Counted from the first letter of the stretch, positions 39,801 through 49,208 are shown. The stretch: 60,000 nucleotides of DNA from Lineus longissimus (GCF_910592395.1 NC_088324.1:12924953-12984952), one strand, 5' to 3'. Program-made: numbers and translations. Notes: generated by a model from the letters alone, not told the origin.

Positions 39801-39860
39801 GGGCTGCGCCGCCCCGTCCACTCCCCTCTCGCACAAGGACATCATGGTCTTTTCGACCAT
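9548..39860 (-). CDS. lhx2/9: LIM-homeodomain transcription factor Lhx2/9 (apterous class), six-exon model
   Basis: Model on the minus strand: exons 39860-39759, 34486-34424, 34060-33858, 23136-22808, 10323-10115 and 9841-9548. All introns are GT-AG and all phases agree, giving about 399 aa, the usual size for Lhx2/9. LIM1 (CAGC..HTQCLKCSEC..C..CKED) and LIM2 (CSRC..HISCFTCASC..CRAH) retain all eight zinc ligands each. The linker carries VQKGRPRKRKSP, diagnostic for Lhx2/9. The homeodomain runs KRMRTSFKHHQLRTMKSYF to WFQNARAKYRRNL, with Q50 and N51. The C-terminus ends SLTDLFSSSINSIN, matching the family's TLTNLF-type end. The protein is nuclear, binds TAATTA-type sites, and works with LIM-binding (Ldb/Chip) cofactors through the LIM domains. 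Family-typical roles are in eye, forebrain or appendage and neuronal identity. Exons 3-6 are near certain, exon 2 likely and exon 1 plausible. Confidence 0.93.
9842..10114 (-). other. lhx2/9 intron 5, 273 bp, inside the homeodomain
   Basis: This is very short compared with introns 3 and 4 (10.7 and 12.5 kb). Read-through from exon 5 gives VTTNN and a stop right after RVLQ, so retention would remove homeodomain helix 3. Confidence 0.9.
10115..10323 (-). CDS. lhx2/9: lhx2/9 exon 5: homeodomain helices 1-2
   Basis: Acceptor AATACTTTCAG. The GT completes a Gly codon from exon 4. It encodes an acidic linker (LDGDMMDRDGYGG) then KRMRTSFKHHQLRTMKSYFA to LASKTGLTKRVLQ. The donor CTGCAG|GTAACT splits the homeodomain between residues 46 and 47, the conserved LIM-homeobox intron position. 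Confidence 0.97.
14471..14499. promoter_or_regulatory. YY1-like double site
   Basis: The segment contains AATATGGCGAC, then TTATGGCGGCCATCTTGG. The second part is a two-strand YY1-type motif (ATGGCGGC / GCCATCTTG). Motif match only. Confidence 0.35.
22341..22564. repeat. Array of nested palindromes built on CTGTTTGGCAAGC/GCTTGCCAAACAG
   Basis: Short imperfect palindromes occur at 22341-22365, 22379-22406, 22421-22451 and 22536-22564, with half or degenerate copies at 22463-22481 and 22502-22522. Each is about 25-31 bp, of the form CCTGTTTGG..AGCC..GCTTGCCAAACAGG. The outer parts also pair over a longer range: CTTTTTTTGTCCTG near 22370 is the inverse of CAGGACAAAAAAAG near 22519. The whole block can therefore fold as one long stem with smaller hairpins inside. 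No coding capacity. Probably a MITE or foldback element. Confidence 0.75.
22808..23136 (-). CDS. lhx2/9: lhx2/9 exon 4: LIM domain 2 and basic linker
   Basis: Acceptor TATTTTTCAG. The first G completes the Arg codon of the previous exon, giving DYYRRFAVKTC across the junction as in all Lhx2/9. LIM2 reads CSRCHRGISSNELVMRAKD, then HISCFTCASCNK, FGMRDNMVYCRAH. YYNGVGAVQKGRPRKRKSP follows, an Lhx2/9-specific linker and likely nuclear localisation signal. The donor is TTAG|GTGAGT, phase 1. Confidence 0.97.
24026..24381. repeat. Three dispersed copies of a ~40-bp unit ending ACCAATTAAAGAA
   Basis: ACCAATTAAAGAA occurs at 24052-24064, 24188-24200 and 24365-24377. Copies 1 and 2 share upstream sequence too (TTCTAAGCAGAATCGGA against TTCCAAGCAAAATCGGA). 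Copy 3 is more diverged. CAATTAAA contains a homeodomain-type TAATTG core. Confidence 0.65.
24751..25008. repeat. Diverged tandem duplication, 150-bp period
   Basis: Copy 1 (from 24751) and copy 2 (from 24901) share GACCGCAAAA/GACTCGAAAA, GTCAGTGGTATATTC, ACAGGAAGTCATGAGAATGG and TTTGTTxTGCATTG. They end in AAATC..CAGCGAAA. An 89-codon ORF (24619-24888, MADIPSPVAIFWLLASLF...) covers copy 1 but is interrupted in copy 2, so coding use is doubtful. Confidence 0.75.
31513..31563 (-). mobile_element. tRNA-derived SINE fragment
   Basis: On the minus strand it has GACTTTCGATCTGGTGGTCA followed by a B-box-like GGCTTCGACTCC (31535-31524). Over 46 bases it matches the element at 50636-50706 at 36 positions, so both belong to one family. 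Acceptor and anticodon stems do not pair, so it is not a functional tRNA. Confidence 0.5.
33034..33153. repeat. Inverted repeat with two perfect 35-bp arms and a 50-bp loop
   Basis: Arms at 33034-33068 and 33119-33153 are exact reverse complements (left arm starts TGGGTGATATGAATAAAG). It could form a hairpin in DNA or in the lhx2/9 pre-mRNA. No terminal target duplication was seen. Confidence 0.85.
33858..34060 (-). CDS. lhx2/9: lhx2/9 exon 3: LIM domain 1
   Basis: Acceptor TTCCTTACAG, donor TATTATAG|GTAAGT. The exon encodes TMPINLEDNPSICAGCSGK through ADLTCFAKDGHIYCKEDYY plus AG of a split Arg codon. Zinc ligands are C-x2-C, H-x2-C, C-x2-C and C-x2-D in LIM order. DRYYLLAVDKQWH and CFAKDG are near-identical to Lhx2/9. 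Confidence 0.95.
34061..34423 (-). other. lhx2/9 intron 2 (363 bp)
   Basis: Short intron between the two MPI-starting exons. No other feature seen. Confidence 0.7.
34424..34486 (-). CDS. lhx2/9: lhx2/9 exon 2 (21 codons)
   Basis: The exon lies between acceptor CCTATTTTGCAG (AG 34488-34487) and donor CACG|GTAAGT (34423-34418). It is phase 0 at both ends and encodes AMPIKPEEFHSFIQDGPHQF plus T. The junction to exon 3 reads T-TMP, matching the TTMP that precedes the first LIM domain in vertebrate Lhx2. An in-frame TGA lies 42 bases before the ATG inside the presumed intron, so this exon's own ATG (34483) could also be a start if transcription began nearby. Confidence 0.65.
36175..36615. repeat. 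Minisatellite, 42-bp unit, about 10.5 copies
   Basis: The unit begins GCTTTATGTTTATTAGTTTG and continues GCAGCTTCTTTTTATGACCT. Copies differ by one to four substitutions (GTGTTC for ATGTTT, ACCAAT for ACCTAT). The period is a multiple of three and two forward frames are open through the whole array (150-153 codons, repeating FISLAASFYDLCFM or LLVWQLLFMTYALC). There is no splice or homology evidence that it is translated. Confidence 0.95.
36747..36802. promoter_or_regulatory. NRF1 palindrome plus YY1-like motifs
   Basis: GCGCATGCGCG (NRF1-type, 36747-36757) is followed by ACAAAATGGCTAAC and CACAATGGCGGCCAAG (YY1-type). This pairing is common in housekeeping promoters. No transcript start can be read from sequence alone. 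Confidence 0.35.
39759..39860 (-). CDS. lhx2/9: lhx2/9 exon 1 (candidate N-terminal exon, 34 codons)
   Basis: This exon starts at ATG (39860-39858) in a strong context (GATATGG, G at -3 and +4) and ends at CTCACCG|GTAAGTAT, an excellent donor, in phase 0. It encodes MVEKTMMSLCERGVDG... to TIHLSP. The frame is open further upstream to a TAA near 39936 but without another ATG. The phase matches exon 2. The N-terminus is the least conserved part of Lhx2/9, so there is no homology support. The call rests on the donor, the start context, the phase and its position at the edge of the gene desert. Confidence 0.5.
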
Positions 39861-40029
39861 ATCTGCTCCAAACGCGGAGTTATCCGCTAACGTCCAAGTC
39901 TCTAGTCCCAACACCGTGATGCTATGGTCCAACGTAAGTTATATCCAATTACCCCTAGCCAAAAACTGACTAGTTTTGACCCCGCTTATGTTATTACCCG
40001 CAGAAAATGATATCTCCGATTGACAACTC

Positions 40030-40213
40030 GAACACTAGTGTTTCTAAGTGTTGATTGGTCAAAGTCCGAACACTGAAATGCAGTGTTCCACTGATCAGCA
40101 GAGTGTTGGAGTCCAATGTCAACAAGAATGTCGACCTGATAGACAAACTGTCAAATATCCTTTAGACAAAATAACATCAGAAGGTTAACAAAGTCATTCG
40201 AACACCAGTGTTC
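40030..40213. promoter_or_regulatory. Repeated GAACAC(C/T)AGTGTT palindromes upstream of lhx2/9
   Basis: GAACACTAGTGTTT (40030-40043) and GAACACCAGTGTTC (40200-40213) lie in partly duplicated surroundings, each followed by CCGAACAC/CCGAACCTGAACAC. They lie 170-350 bp upstream of the exon 1 ATG. They resemble inverted half-sites of steroid-receptor elements but with a 4-base instead of a 3-base spacer. Confidence 0.4.
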
Positions 40214-40607
40214 CAAGTCTCCGAACCTGAACACCGAATACGAAACGTGAGTCCGTCAAAATGCGCACACACGTTTGACAGTCGTCATCCACTTCCTACT
40301 TTTCGGTGTTTGATATTTAATATTCCTTTGTGAAGGCTCAAACAATCCTACTACACGAGTTCTGTGAGCAGACTAAACACTGATCCGCCATGGACTCGAT
40401 ATAAAACGCATTCATTCTAAACGCGCAGGCGGAGCTTACGCCTGGGCGGAGCGAAGAATAAAACCTCGTCGCCACTTTGTCGTATGCGTTAGGAAACGTT
40501 TTGATACTGTGCTGGTTTTCGATGATATTCCCATTATCTAATTTGTAGTGAGTGCATTTGATATAAATGTTCAAAGTGCGTTAAAACTGTTCCTTTCAAT
40601 GTTCAAA

Positions 40608-40650
40608 GAGAAAGAAGAAAAAGAAAAAGAAAAAGAAAAGAAGAAGAAGA
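40608..40650. repeat. Purine (GA) microsatellite
   Basis: A 43-bp uninterrupted run of A and G with AAG/AAAAAG units lies about 750 bp upstream of lhx2/9 exon 1. On the lhx2/9 coding strand it is a CT tract. Confidence 0.9.
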
Positions 40651-43600
40651 TAATGTTTCCAATCCGTTAACATCCTGAGGAAATCAGGGGTTAATGTTCG
40701 CTTCTCCGGCCATCCTTTAAAGACTTTTTCATTATACCACCGACAAGGATGGTCAGTATTGCAGTTTGAATCGGTAGGCAAAAAAGCAACTTATCAATTG
40801 CAGAAATGTCCAATGGCAATGCATATACAGGGGCGTCAGTTGGAAGTAGGCCTACCAGGTCCACTCTTATACCATTAAACACAGCTAAGATACGGCCACT
40901 CATTCGTGTCTCCTCTATACAGAAACAATAGAAGAGGAAAAGGTTTGGAAAAAATCAAAAAAGTGAAGAAAAACAACAGAAGATGTTATTTTGTACTGAA
41001 GACCTCGCCAGAATCCCTCAATTCATCACGTGGACGAGGTTGACAGCAAAATGACGTTTTCCCTCAATGAAAACATTGCCACTCCGCACTCGAGACTCGG
41101 GCATTGTGGGACATGGGCGGACGCGCTACTTAAAGTTCATCGGCCACGTTTCAGGGAAAGGAACGGTCCTCAAAGCCATGGCTTCTGAAGTACTTATCAA
41201 CAATGTTAGAAAAATGTTTCTATTTGTACATTCTTAATATTGGCGCCGAATGGTGTGACTGTTTCACCCATTTACAGCAACCATGGCTAGAATACTGTAT
41301 TCATGCCGAATTCCCGGGTATACTTAGGTTGAAATCTGATGAAGGAACCCTCATCAACTGAAACATGTAGTATTCTCCAGTTTTCATGGGTAAGCCCACA
41401 AGATATGTCAACTGGATCTATTGTCATTTGGAAACTGCTCGATGTTTTGAGTAAGCTTGGGCACGCTTCCTCTGAATTGGTCTGGCAAAGGACTCGATAC
41501 CTGAAGTAGTACTTGGCTTTTTATATCAGAATTCGCCCTGCTTTTGACTTTGTTTATATGGTAAACACACAATGCGCCTGTGGGAGTCTCGACACAAGTT
41601 GTAGCTGGTCCGTAACTTGAGATCCACTCCTAATAACCCGTGCCATGATCGAACGCTTTTGATACTTGTACCTGGAAATTAACTAGACCCAGAAGACTGA
41701 TCGAAGTTGTTTCGACAAGGCAAGGGCCTCATTAAAAGAGCTTTTTACAATTTCCAGGTTAAAAGTTGTACTGTATATCAATCTGGAGCCGTTTGACTAA
41801 AATGGAAAAACTCAAGTTACTCAATAGCAACTGACCACGCCCATGATTGCACAATAGTCCAATTATGCATCTTTTACTTAGGACCCTGGCCATACAAGAG
41901 CTAAGAGCTAGTTCACTTTACACCCCTTCTTAGTGTTAGCTAGCTAGATCATGGACAAGGGATGGATAGTCCTGGATCGTGTTACGCATTTTAACCCAGG
42001 AAGTATTTTGGCCCGCACCTCCGGCATTTTATCTCCTCTCTTGCACGCCTCGAGTGGCCACTCTTGGCCCGCGTGGCCTGCTCGTGCTACTCTCCGCCAG
42101 GAAGTAAGAATCTTGGGAAAAATGAAGGAGAGTCATCTGGACACGAGCATCTGATATGACATACGTGCATGCGAGCAAGAAATACCAAGAAAACATGCAC
42201 GTATATTCCATACTTTAATTGTCCTTTCGAAGTCGTGCCATCTAGCGACAATATCTAAAACTGACTCGCATCGTCGGTTCATAAGCGACGGCATGAAAAA
42301 AACCGATGGTTTCTCTGACAAAAGAGCAAAAGCTCCGTACTCATCACGATCATATAATTCGCCTAGCATAATGAATCATACAGATATCTCATCTAATATG
42401 GATGGTCCTAAATGGTAAAGCTATGACAAATTTAAGTGTCTCGCGGCTTGTGTACTGAGATGGAGTGGGTTCAACGCTACTCACACAACCATCCCCAATC
42501 ACATTATTTCATATTTCTGATAAATAAAAACCGCAATAATATTCACTCCCGACTTTCCCGCCTTCCGCCGGAAGCTTGATAATGATCAGGCAGACGTCAC
42601 TTGCAACATCCGTCGTGTGCGCCAAACTTTCCGATTCGCAATTTTTGCTCACGCACACAGATAACATATCCATCTTCCTGTAACAACTACATTGATAAAT
42701 GCTCAAGACAAATTGTTGACATTGTGCAAAAAATATTGCAGGTAATATATGGAAAATTGAACCAATCGGAAACGTATTAATAAATCATCACAGACAACAT
42801 GTTTCCGTCTTGAAATCCATTTGGCCTCACTTGACAAATCTCAATGACTCTCATGCAGAGAAATCAATTTAGACAAGCAAATAAAGTATGTTGACGGTAA
42901 ATGTTGCGGTGAACACATTTCAATTGAAATAATTTAGCTTAAATAATTCAGTGATGGGACTTTGCATTTGATTTTGTTTTGATCAGAAGCCGGAAGACGA
43001 ATGGTGCTCCTCTTGAAAATGCTGAAGTGTCTAAAATCGGGGACAGCATCCCAATCTCGTCATGCAGGTACACAGATACACATGCTTGTATCGGTGGAAT
43101 GTGTTCATACTTTTTTATGGTGAGCAGAATAAAACATCTGTTCTTTGGAATCAGGTGTTCTTCAATATCACTCGCAAACGCACTTCTCAGTTTCCTTACT
43201 GGGAATTACTGATCTCCACTGGATGGATATGATATCCAGAAGTGTGTGTGGGGGGGGGGGGGGCTCAAAAACAAAGAAATATGACCCGTCAACTCGGTTT
43301 ATATGATTGTCACCAGCAACAAGGCAATTAGTAATGAGAACAATTAGATAAATATCTATAAACCATTGATATTAACTTCAAAGTGACACTTATTCACCAA
43401 AAGTCAGTTCAGTTTCCGCACCTTGTATTCATGGTGCTCAATATTCCTGATAATGCTCATTTTCCATTCGAAATTCGATCAAGGAGACCAATCGGGTGAC
43501 CGACTATCCGGCCTGCGGATCCTCAAATTATACCCAACGTACCGAGAGCTGCATTCGGCATTGTCCGGAATTACTTGACCCAGAAACGGTTTGCGACAAA

Positions 43601-46029
43601 CAGCCAACAAAAAGCGAAAATTATACGAAATCTCTGCTTTTTGATTTGTATTATCTAAATTATTTATCATGAAAATAATACCACGTGGAAGTAATTAAAT
43701 AAATACAAGACTACTTTGGCTGTATGCGGGATTTGAAACGTGCCATTCTTACCCGTGTCGCTTCTACAAAGCCGGCTTTTCAATGAGGACATTGGAAGAT
43801 GCCCACTGTGGGCCAGAATTTGGGGGATTGTATCCGCTCTGAAGTCGAACCACTATCCCCGTTATACCACTTGTTCTTCATGTGTGCATTCAGTGGTATT
43901 TTGATAGCATATTTTGATAGTGAGCGAGTTTGCCCGATGGTGGTGATGCTTAGGATTCCAAGAGGTTTTCACACACTTGACTTGAGACAGAATGGTATTA
44001 TTTGGGCGACCTCCCTACCAGGAAGCACTCCTAGATTGAACATCTCAAGTGGGACATTAAGAAGCATTACTGTTCATTTTCCATACAAATCTACTTAAAT
44101 TCCTAGCCATCTTTCTGTTGAAACAGACAGCGGGATTGTTTTAGTATTCTGTTGAGCAGGATCTGGTTTCGTTTGGTATGTTGTCTTTCGCGCGAGAAAT
44201 GCACGCCATGTTAAAAATGGCCGCCGCCTCGTCTCCGGTGACAAGGTGTGGGACGGTCACTAAATAACTCTTCAGTCCAAACAAGAAAAAAAACTATTGA
44301 CGTTACATGAACTTCAGAAAAAAAAAACTTGAACGTCATGAGTTTTTGGTTGTCGATGACACACGTTATAAAGTGGCGGGAGTACGGTACTGGCGACTTT
44401 TCAAAGGCACGTGTCTACGTATGTGAACTATTTATTCTCAAGATCAGTATTCGCATTGAATGACAAGCAAAAGTGGATCTTGAAAGTGCTTTTCAACAGA
44501 TCGGCCCGACTCCCCCGCCCTGGAACATCAAGTGAAACTTCTCACATTCTCAGATTTCGACATTTATTGGTTCTAACTAATTTAGTCTCCCTTTTCCTCT
44601 GCCTCTAGTCACTATCTAAACCAAACCAACGTTTAATGAATTATGACAGAACACATTCCCGAACCCCTGTAATATTTTCACCGTTACATTGTAGCGGTCC
44701 CTCTCTGGTGGGGTGCTGTTCAAATGGCAGAATAGACCCAATTAGCAGCGCTTTCTATGGCTTTGACAACATCGCCAATATCGCCTAGACCAGCTAACAA
44801 GCTCGATCTGAAGGTGAAATAATGAGTTTTTCTGTCAAATCCGCCGAGTTGATAGTCAACCAATATTCTTACTACGTAATGATAGACCATACATATACAT
44901 ATGCATAAAAAACTGGGAGAGAAAAACAGAACAGAAATGCGTCAATTGTTCTGGCAAATTGGTTCTCATTATATATACGTTTTTATGATGATAATCACCC
45001 AAATGCACTGCGAGATATCACACCGTTTCGTACACAGATCTGTTACATCGTCTCCATTACAAGATGCTTTGACCCGCGATATATAGTACACCGGGGGCAT
45101 TGTGGGATGCTTTGACCTCCAGCAAAATCGCGTAATCTAATCTGTGAGGTCATATTCCAATGACCTGACATTTACGAGTTCTCAGCATCAAAGGTATGGA
45201 TAAAACTTATCGTCTTTGGTAGCGATCTGGCCTTTGTAGTATTTATTGATAAGATATTTCGCTTTCTTGAGACGAAAGACAATGTGATCAGTCCTTTATA
45301 AAAGTAGGCAAGAATCCTTTTTTAATATTTCATCTTTTTTAAGAAAAGGAAAACTGACTTTCGTTAGTTGCTTAGCTGTCCTTTGAAATAATTGTGTATA
45401 ACTTGTGACTCCCTTCTCGTACCTCTCCTTACACCTATGTGTACTTCACATATAAAACCCAACAAACGTAAAACATTCTCTCAATTGCTTCTCGTTGCTA
45501 AGATTCAGAGTGTCGCCATAGAAACGGAAGATGATATGCTATAAATTTGAGGAAATCTTGAAATAAAACGCAAAATTTATTAGCTAATATGATAGTGGTT
45601 GAAAGGGGATATGGCATGATGGCCACAATTCCCCTGGGGTTCTTGGTCTCAAGACGCGACTATCATTTTCAGAATCTGGTACATGCCGTTGTTTTGTACA
45701 CCCCGGTTGCACGTTCTGTTGATAGACATGTTTACTTTGTGAGTTTCAGGGACGTAGAATTCAGTATCTAACAATTTTTTCTCCGGAATAGAATGTGGGT
45801 CTGTCAGTTACACCAGCGAATACAGAAGAAGAAGACGAAAACCTGTTGTTGATGACAGAGTAATCGACGACAAACACCACGCGTATAGTGTACAAGACAG
45901 TGTGCAAGGCTTTTAGGTATGGTTCGCTGTTTCAACATGGCGAAATTGATTGTTTGTGTATGACGTCATTAGTGTGATATCCAATAGGATAAGCCTACTG
46001 GTGTTTCAATCCCTCTATTGTCAGACCCG
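40651..46029. other. Upstream gene desert, part 1
   Basis: No gene was recognised. The longest ORFs are under 100 codons and lack motifs. A G14 run follows GTGTGTGT at 43250-43263. Confidence 0.5.
43250..43263 (+). repeat. Poly(G) run after a GT repeat
   Basis: Fourteen consecutive G after GTGTGTGT. A similar G15 run is at 51365-51379. Confidence 0.9.
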
Positions 46030-46277
46030 AATACTTGACTTGCCAAACTCAGCTCGACGCCGAACTGCAGCGCCACTCGCGGACAAAGATAGAACAACTC
46101 GACATTTTTTTCACCGGTTTTCTCGCTGCGCATGCGTACCAGCGGAAATCAACAAAAGATGACGCTGGTACGCATGCGCAGCGAGAAAACCGGTGAAAAA
46201 AATGTCGAGTTGTTTTATCTTTGTCCGCGAGTGGCGCTGCAGTTCGGCGTCGAGCTGAGTTTGGCAAGTCAAGTATT
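46030..46277. mobile_element. Foldback element: 115-bp inverted arms, 18-bp loop
   Basis: Arms 46030-46144 and 46163-46277 are reverse complements with a single mismatch (46092 against 46215), which becomes a G-U pair in a plus-strand transcript. The spacer is 46145-46162. The arms are GC-richer than their surroundings and each contains TGCGCATGCG. No open gene and no obvious target duplication were seen. The near identity implies recent origin or gene conversion. Confidence 0.95.
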
Positions 46278-49064
46278 GAACATCGTCGCATGGCTGAAAT
46301 TATTAAGTCAATTTGCGTGCATTTCCTCATAGAATATCCGGAAATGTCGAACACGTTCTAAAGTGTTAAATACAATTTCGTGCTGCCCACCCCTTACAAC
46401 TGACATCCATCAAAAGACATGGCATGCCTGGGACGAAACGTGTAATATCAGTAGAAAGCCAATCCACTCAATTACCAGTTCCGCCATTCGTAATTTGTCT
46501 CGAACGCACGAGATCTCACGTTGTTGCACGTGCAGCCCCGAGGGTGACCATCTTAGAACAATGGACGCGATTGTCGGTGAAGTTTCATGAGAATCGACCC
46601 TATGAGACAGGAGTCTACCTTTAGTTGTATCGCCGAAATGCTCCAGCATCCCCTGTACATCTTTGTGCATGCGATATAGGGCCATTGCATCACAAACTTA
46701 GTTGAAATGGTCATGGAAGTGACTGCTTGTATCTTCCAATTCAACCCGGTACGCATTATTTTTAAGCGGTATTGTCTTTGATAAAAAGACCTGTCTGACC
46801 CCTGACTGTTACGATATGAAATTTTGCGCCCCGAGACTAAAAAAAAGAAAAATTTACAAATTATACAGTCCTATTGATAAGATTGTCTCTGGGTTGTCCT
46901 GTTTAAGACAAAACAACCTGTCCCGTCGCTACCCCTGAAAGAAGATTCAAGTTACGCCCTCTCCGTAGCGGAAAACCCAGTCGACGCAACCCATTCTTTT
47001 GTATTGCATTGTTTATCACAAAATGACTTGTCGCACCTTGACAGTCGCACAAAACGATGTAATTTTCTTTAGAAATGGATATATTTTTCTCAGGGTTTTT
47101 TTTTCGATATGTGTCCAGGAGTTATTGTTTTTGATGCCGGGTGTCTTTCGGCCGCGTGATGAGTGTAATTATCGGACACGTGCACAACAATAGTGCCGGC
47201 GTCTATCGATTGGGCTGTTTGATTCTGTTATGATTGTCTTATGGGTACATGTACTTCTTTTGAACCGATGTCCATCATGCCTCATTGGACACTGCGGCGG
47301 AGTCATGAATGGTCGGCCATATCATATGATACAGGCCAGAGACGGATGGAACATTTAATAATAAACTCAACGATGGCGCAACTATTCTTCAATGGTTTTA
47401 TATGGCTCTCGGGAAGTTTTTATCAGTGCAGCAATTGATTAACTATGATAAAACTTTTTTACTTCTTCATCAAATCCTAGGGAAGATGTTTTGTTAAACC
47501 AATCGACCCGAGAACGACAAAAGAACAAGAGGAAATTGAAAACTGCATCGCGTTTACGGATGATGTTAAAGCAGAAGACGACGAAGAAGTGGATTGCTGA
47601 CGAAGAGCTCGTCCCGCATTGGAATACTACGAGGAGAACATCTCCTTACGAAAGAGGAGTGCTGCTGGCGAAGAACCCGTGTCATCGCATCACGAGTATC
47701 ATAGTGTAGTTCCGTGATGACTCCATAGATAAAAACCCTCATCAACGCAGTCGAAGTCGCTGGGGCAAGTGTGATAACGACTGATCATTAACCTAAACGC
47801 CTTTGTAAGGATTCTTCGCCACCATAACCGACCGTTTAAGAGCAATTATAACTGATTGTAAGGTTTCTATCTCACTATCATTTTTAACAATTTGATATCA
47901 GCAACTTCATCGGCCGAATTGCCAACACCGGGTCATAATCCCACACAGAGTTGAGCCCAGATCCCACAATCTGTGTATCTATTACCCCGCTCAGATTATT
48001 GTACACCCTCGATTCCTGACAAGGCCGAGCCCATATTCAAGATGGCCGGTCTGGCCGCCATATTGTCATCTTACCTCGAAGCAAATCATATCAAATCGCC
48101 CCACGCTCTTAAAAATTGCGTATGACGCCTGCTATAAACTCACGCCGTACATTATAAGCACTACCACATTTGAAAAGGATGTCGCCTGCCTACCTGACCC
48201 TTCTCTCGCTTCAGTCTCCCAATCGGCCAATCAAAATAGAGCAGTGACTTCATGTAGAGTTTTCACCTTGAATAGGAGTTGCCCCTTCGCGACGGGATGG
48301 CTGCAGATAATCCACTGAATGACGTGACCTACGAAGAGAAAATGGAAGGGAGATTTGTATCATCTTTTAATCTATGCTTGGTATCACATATATTTGAAAT
48401 GACAAGATCAAACCGAATATTTAGGTAAGAACTTCGCTACACCGATAGAATTCTGGATATGTGCTTCTGGCTCATGACCGATTACGATGTTAGACAAATG
48501 AACTTTAAGACAAAATATACACAGAATATTTTTGAGAGTAGTCCTTTCTTTACACCGGGAAGGTTAGGTTGGGCCTAGTAGCGTAGTAAGTGCACACAAT
48601 ATTGTTAATATTTTGGGAAGTTCTGATAACAAACTTAAGTACTGCATCTTTCAACTAACTTTCTTTCAGACTTTAACCTTTGACGATGTAGAATGAATAT
48701 TCACAGCAAGATATGAGATCATTATATGGATACTCTTATGAATCCATAATATGAAACGCGCTCCCTTTCAAAACCCTGGACGCACTAATGAGGAGAACTT
48801 TGTCAGACCTATGTAAAACAAGCCTCCGTTTCTATAGCAACCACACACGCTAGTCCCAAAAGATATTGATGTCGAGAGTTGATGAGGACTTAAAACCGCC
48901 GCCGAAATCGACGTAAGGCTAAATCATGCTAATTAGGGAGCTGCGACGAAGTCGGTGGCTTTGTGAAAAACTGACTCTAGTGAATGTGGAATTGGGAACG
49001 ATGTGTATAATGATCGTGGAGACATCACATACTGTATTAGAGGTAGTCTATGCTTTGCCGTTGA
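46278..49064. other. Upstream gene desert, part 2
   Basis: No confirmed gene. It holds a candidate exon at 47481-47600 and a YY1-like inverted pair at 48038-48065 (CAAGATGGCC ... GGCCGCCATATTG). Confidence 0.5.
47481..47600 (+). CDS. Speculative terminal exon of an unidentified gene
   Basis: A textbook acceptor (TTAAC branch-like, then CTTTTTTACTTCTTCATC, then CTAG at 47480) precedes a frame reading GRCFVKPIDPRTTKEQEEIE and then an acidic AEDDEEVDC and TGA at 47598-47600. The same frame continues without other stops to 47714 (RRARPALEYYEENISLRK..., ending HSVVP). Composition is protein-like (charged, low in Leu/Ser noise), but there is no family match and no poly(A) signal close by. Confidence 0.22.
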   Translation, partial: GRCFVKPIDPRTTKEQEEIENCIAFTDDVKAEDDEEVDC

Positions 49065-49208
49065 CAACTTGGTGGGTGTTTTTTTTGCTTGTGCAACAGC
49101 ATTGCAATGAGTGACAATTTGGTGTTCATACTTATGCAACTGCATTACCTGTGCAACAGTATCATCATTTACAATTTGGTGCTGTTTGCTTGTGCAACTG
49201 CATTACCA
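49065..49208. repeat. Short tandem repeat, about 2.5 units of ~55 bp
   Basis: Units share ACAATTTGGTG, TTGCTTGTGCAAC and TGCATTACC. The third copy is partial. Non-coding. Confidence 0.55.

Noticed and set aside
43730-43860. Two tRNA-like segments on the minus strand (TTTCAAATCCCG, GGTTCGACTTC)
   Set aside because: Stems do not pair and the A-box to B-box spacing is wrong; too weak to call.
7785-45968. Perfect CRE palindromes TGACGTCA at 7785, 12574 and 45961
   Set aside because: About one is expected by chance in 60 kb. Three without conservation data is not enough to call regulatory sites.
46049-46354. ORFs in both arms of the foldback encoding the same peptide
   Set aside because: The identity follows automatically from the inverted repeat; there is no independent coding signal.
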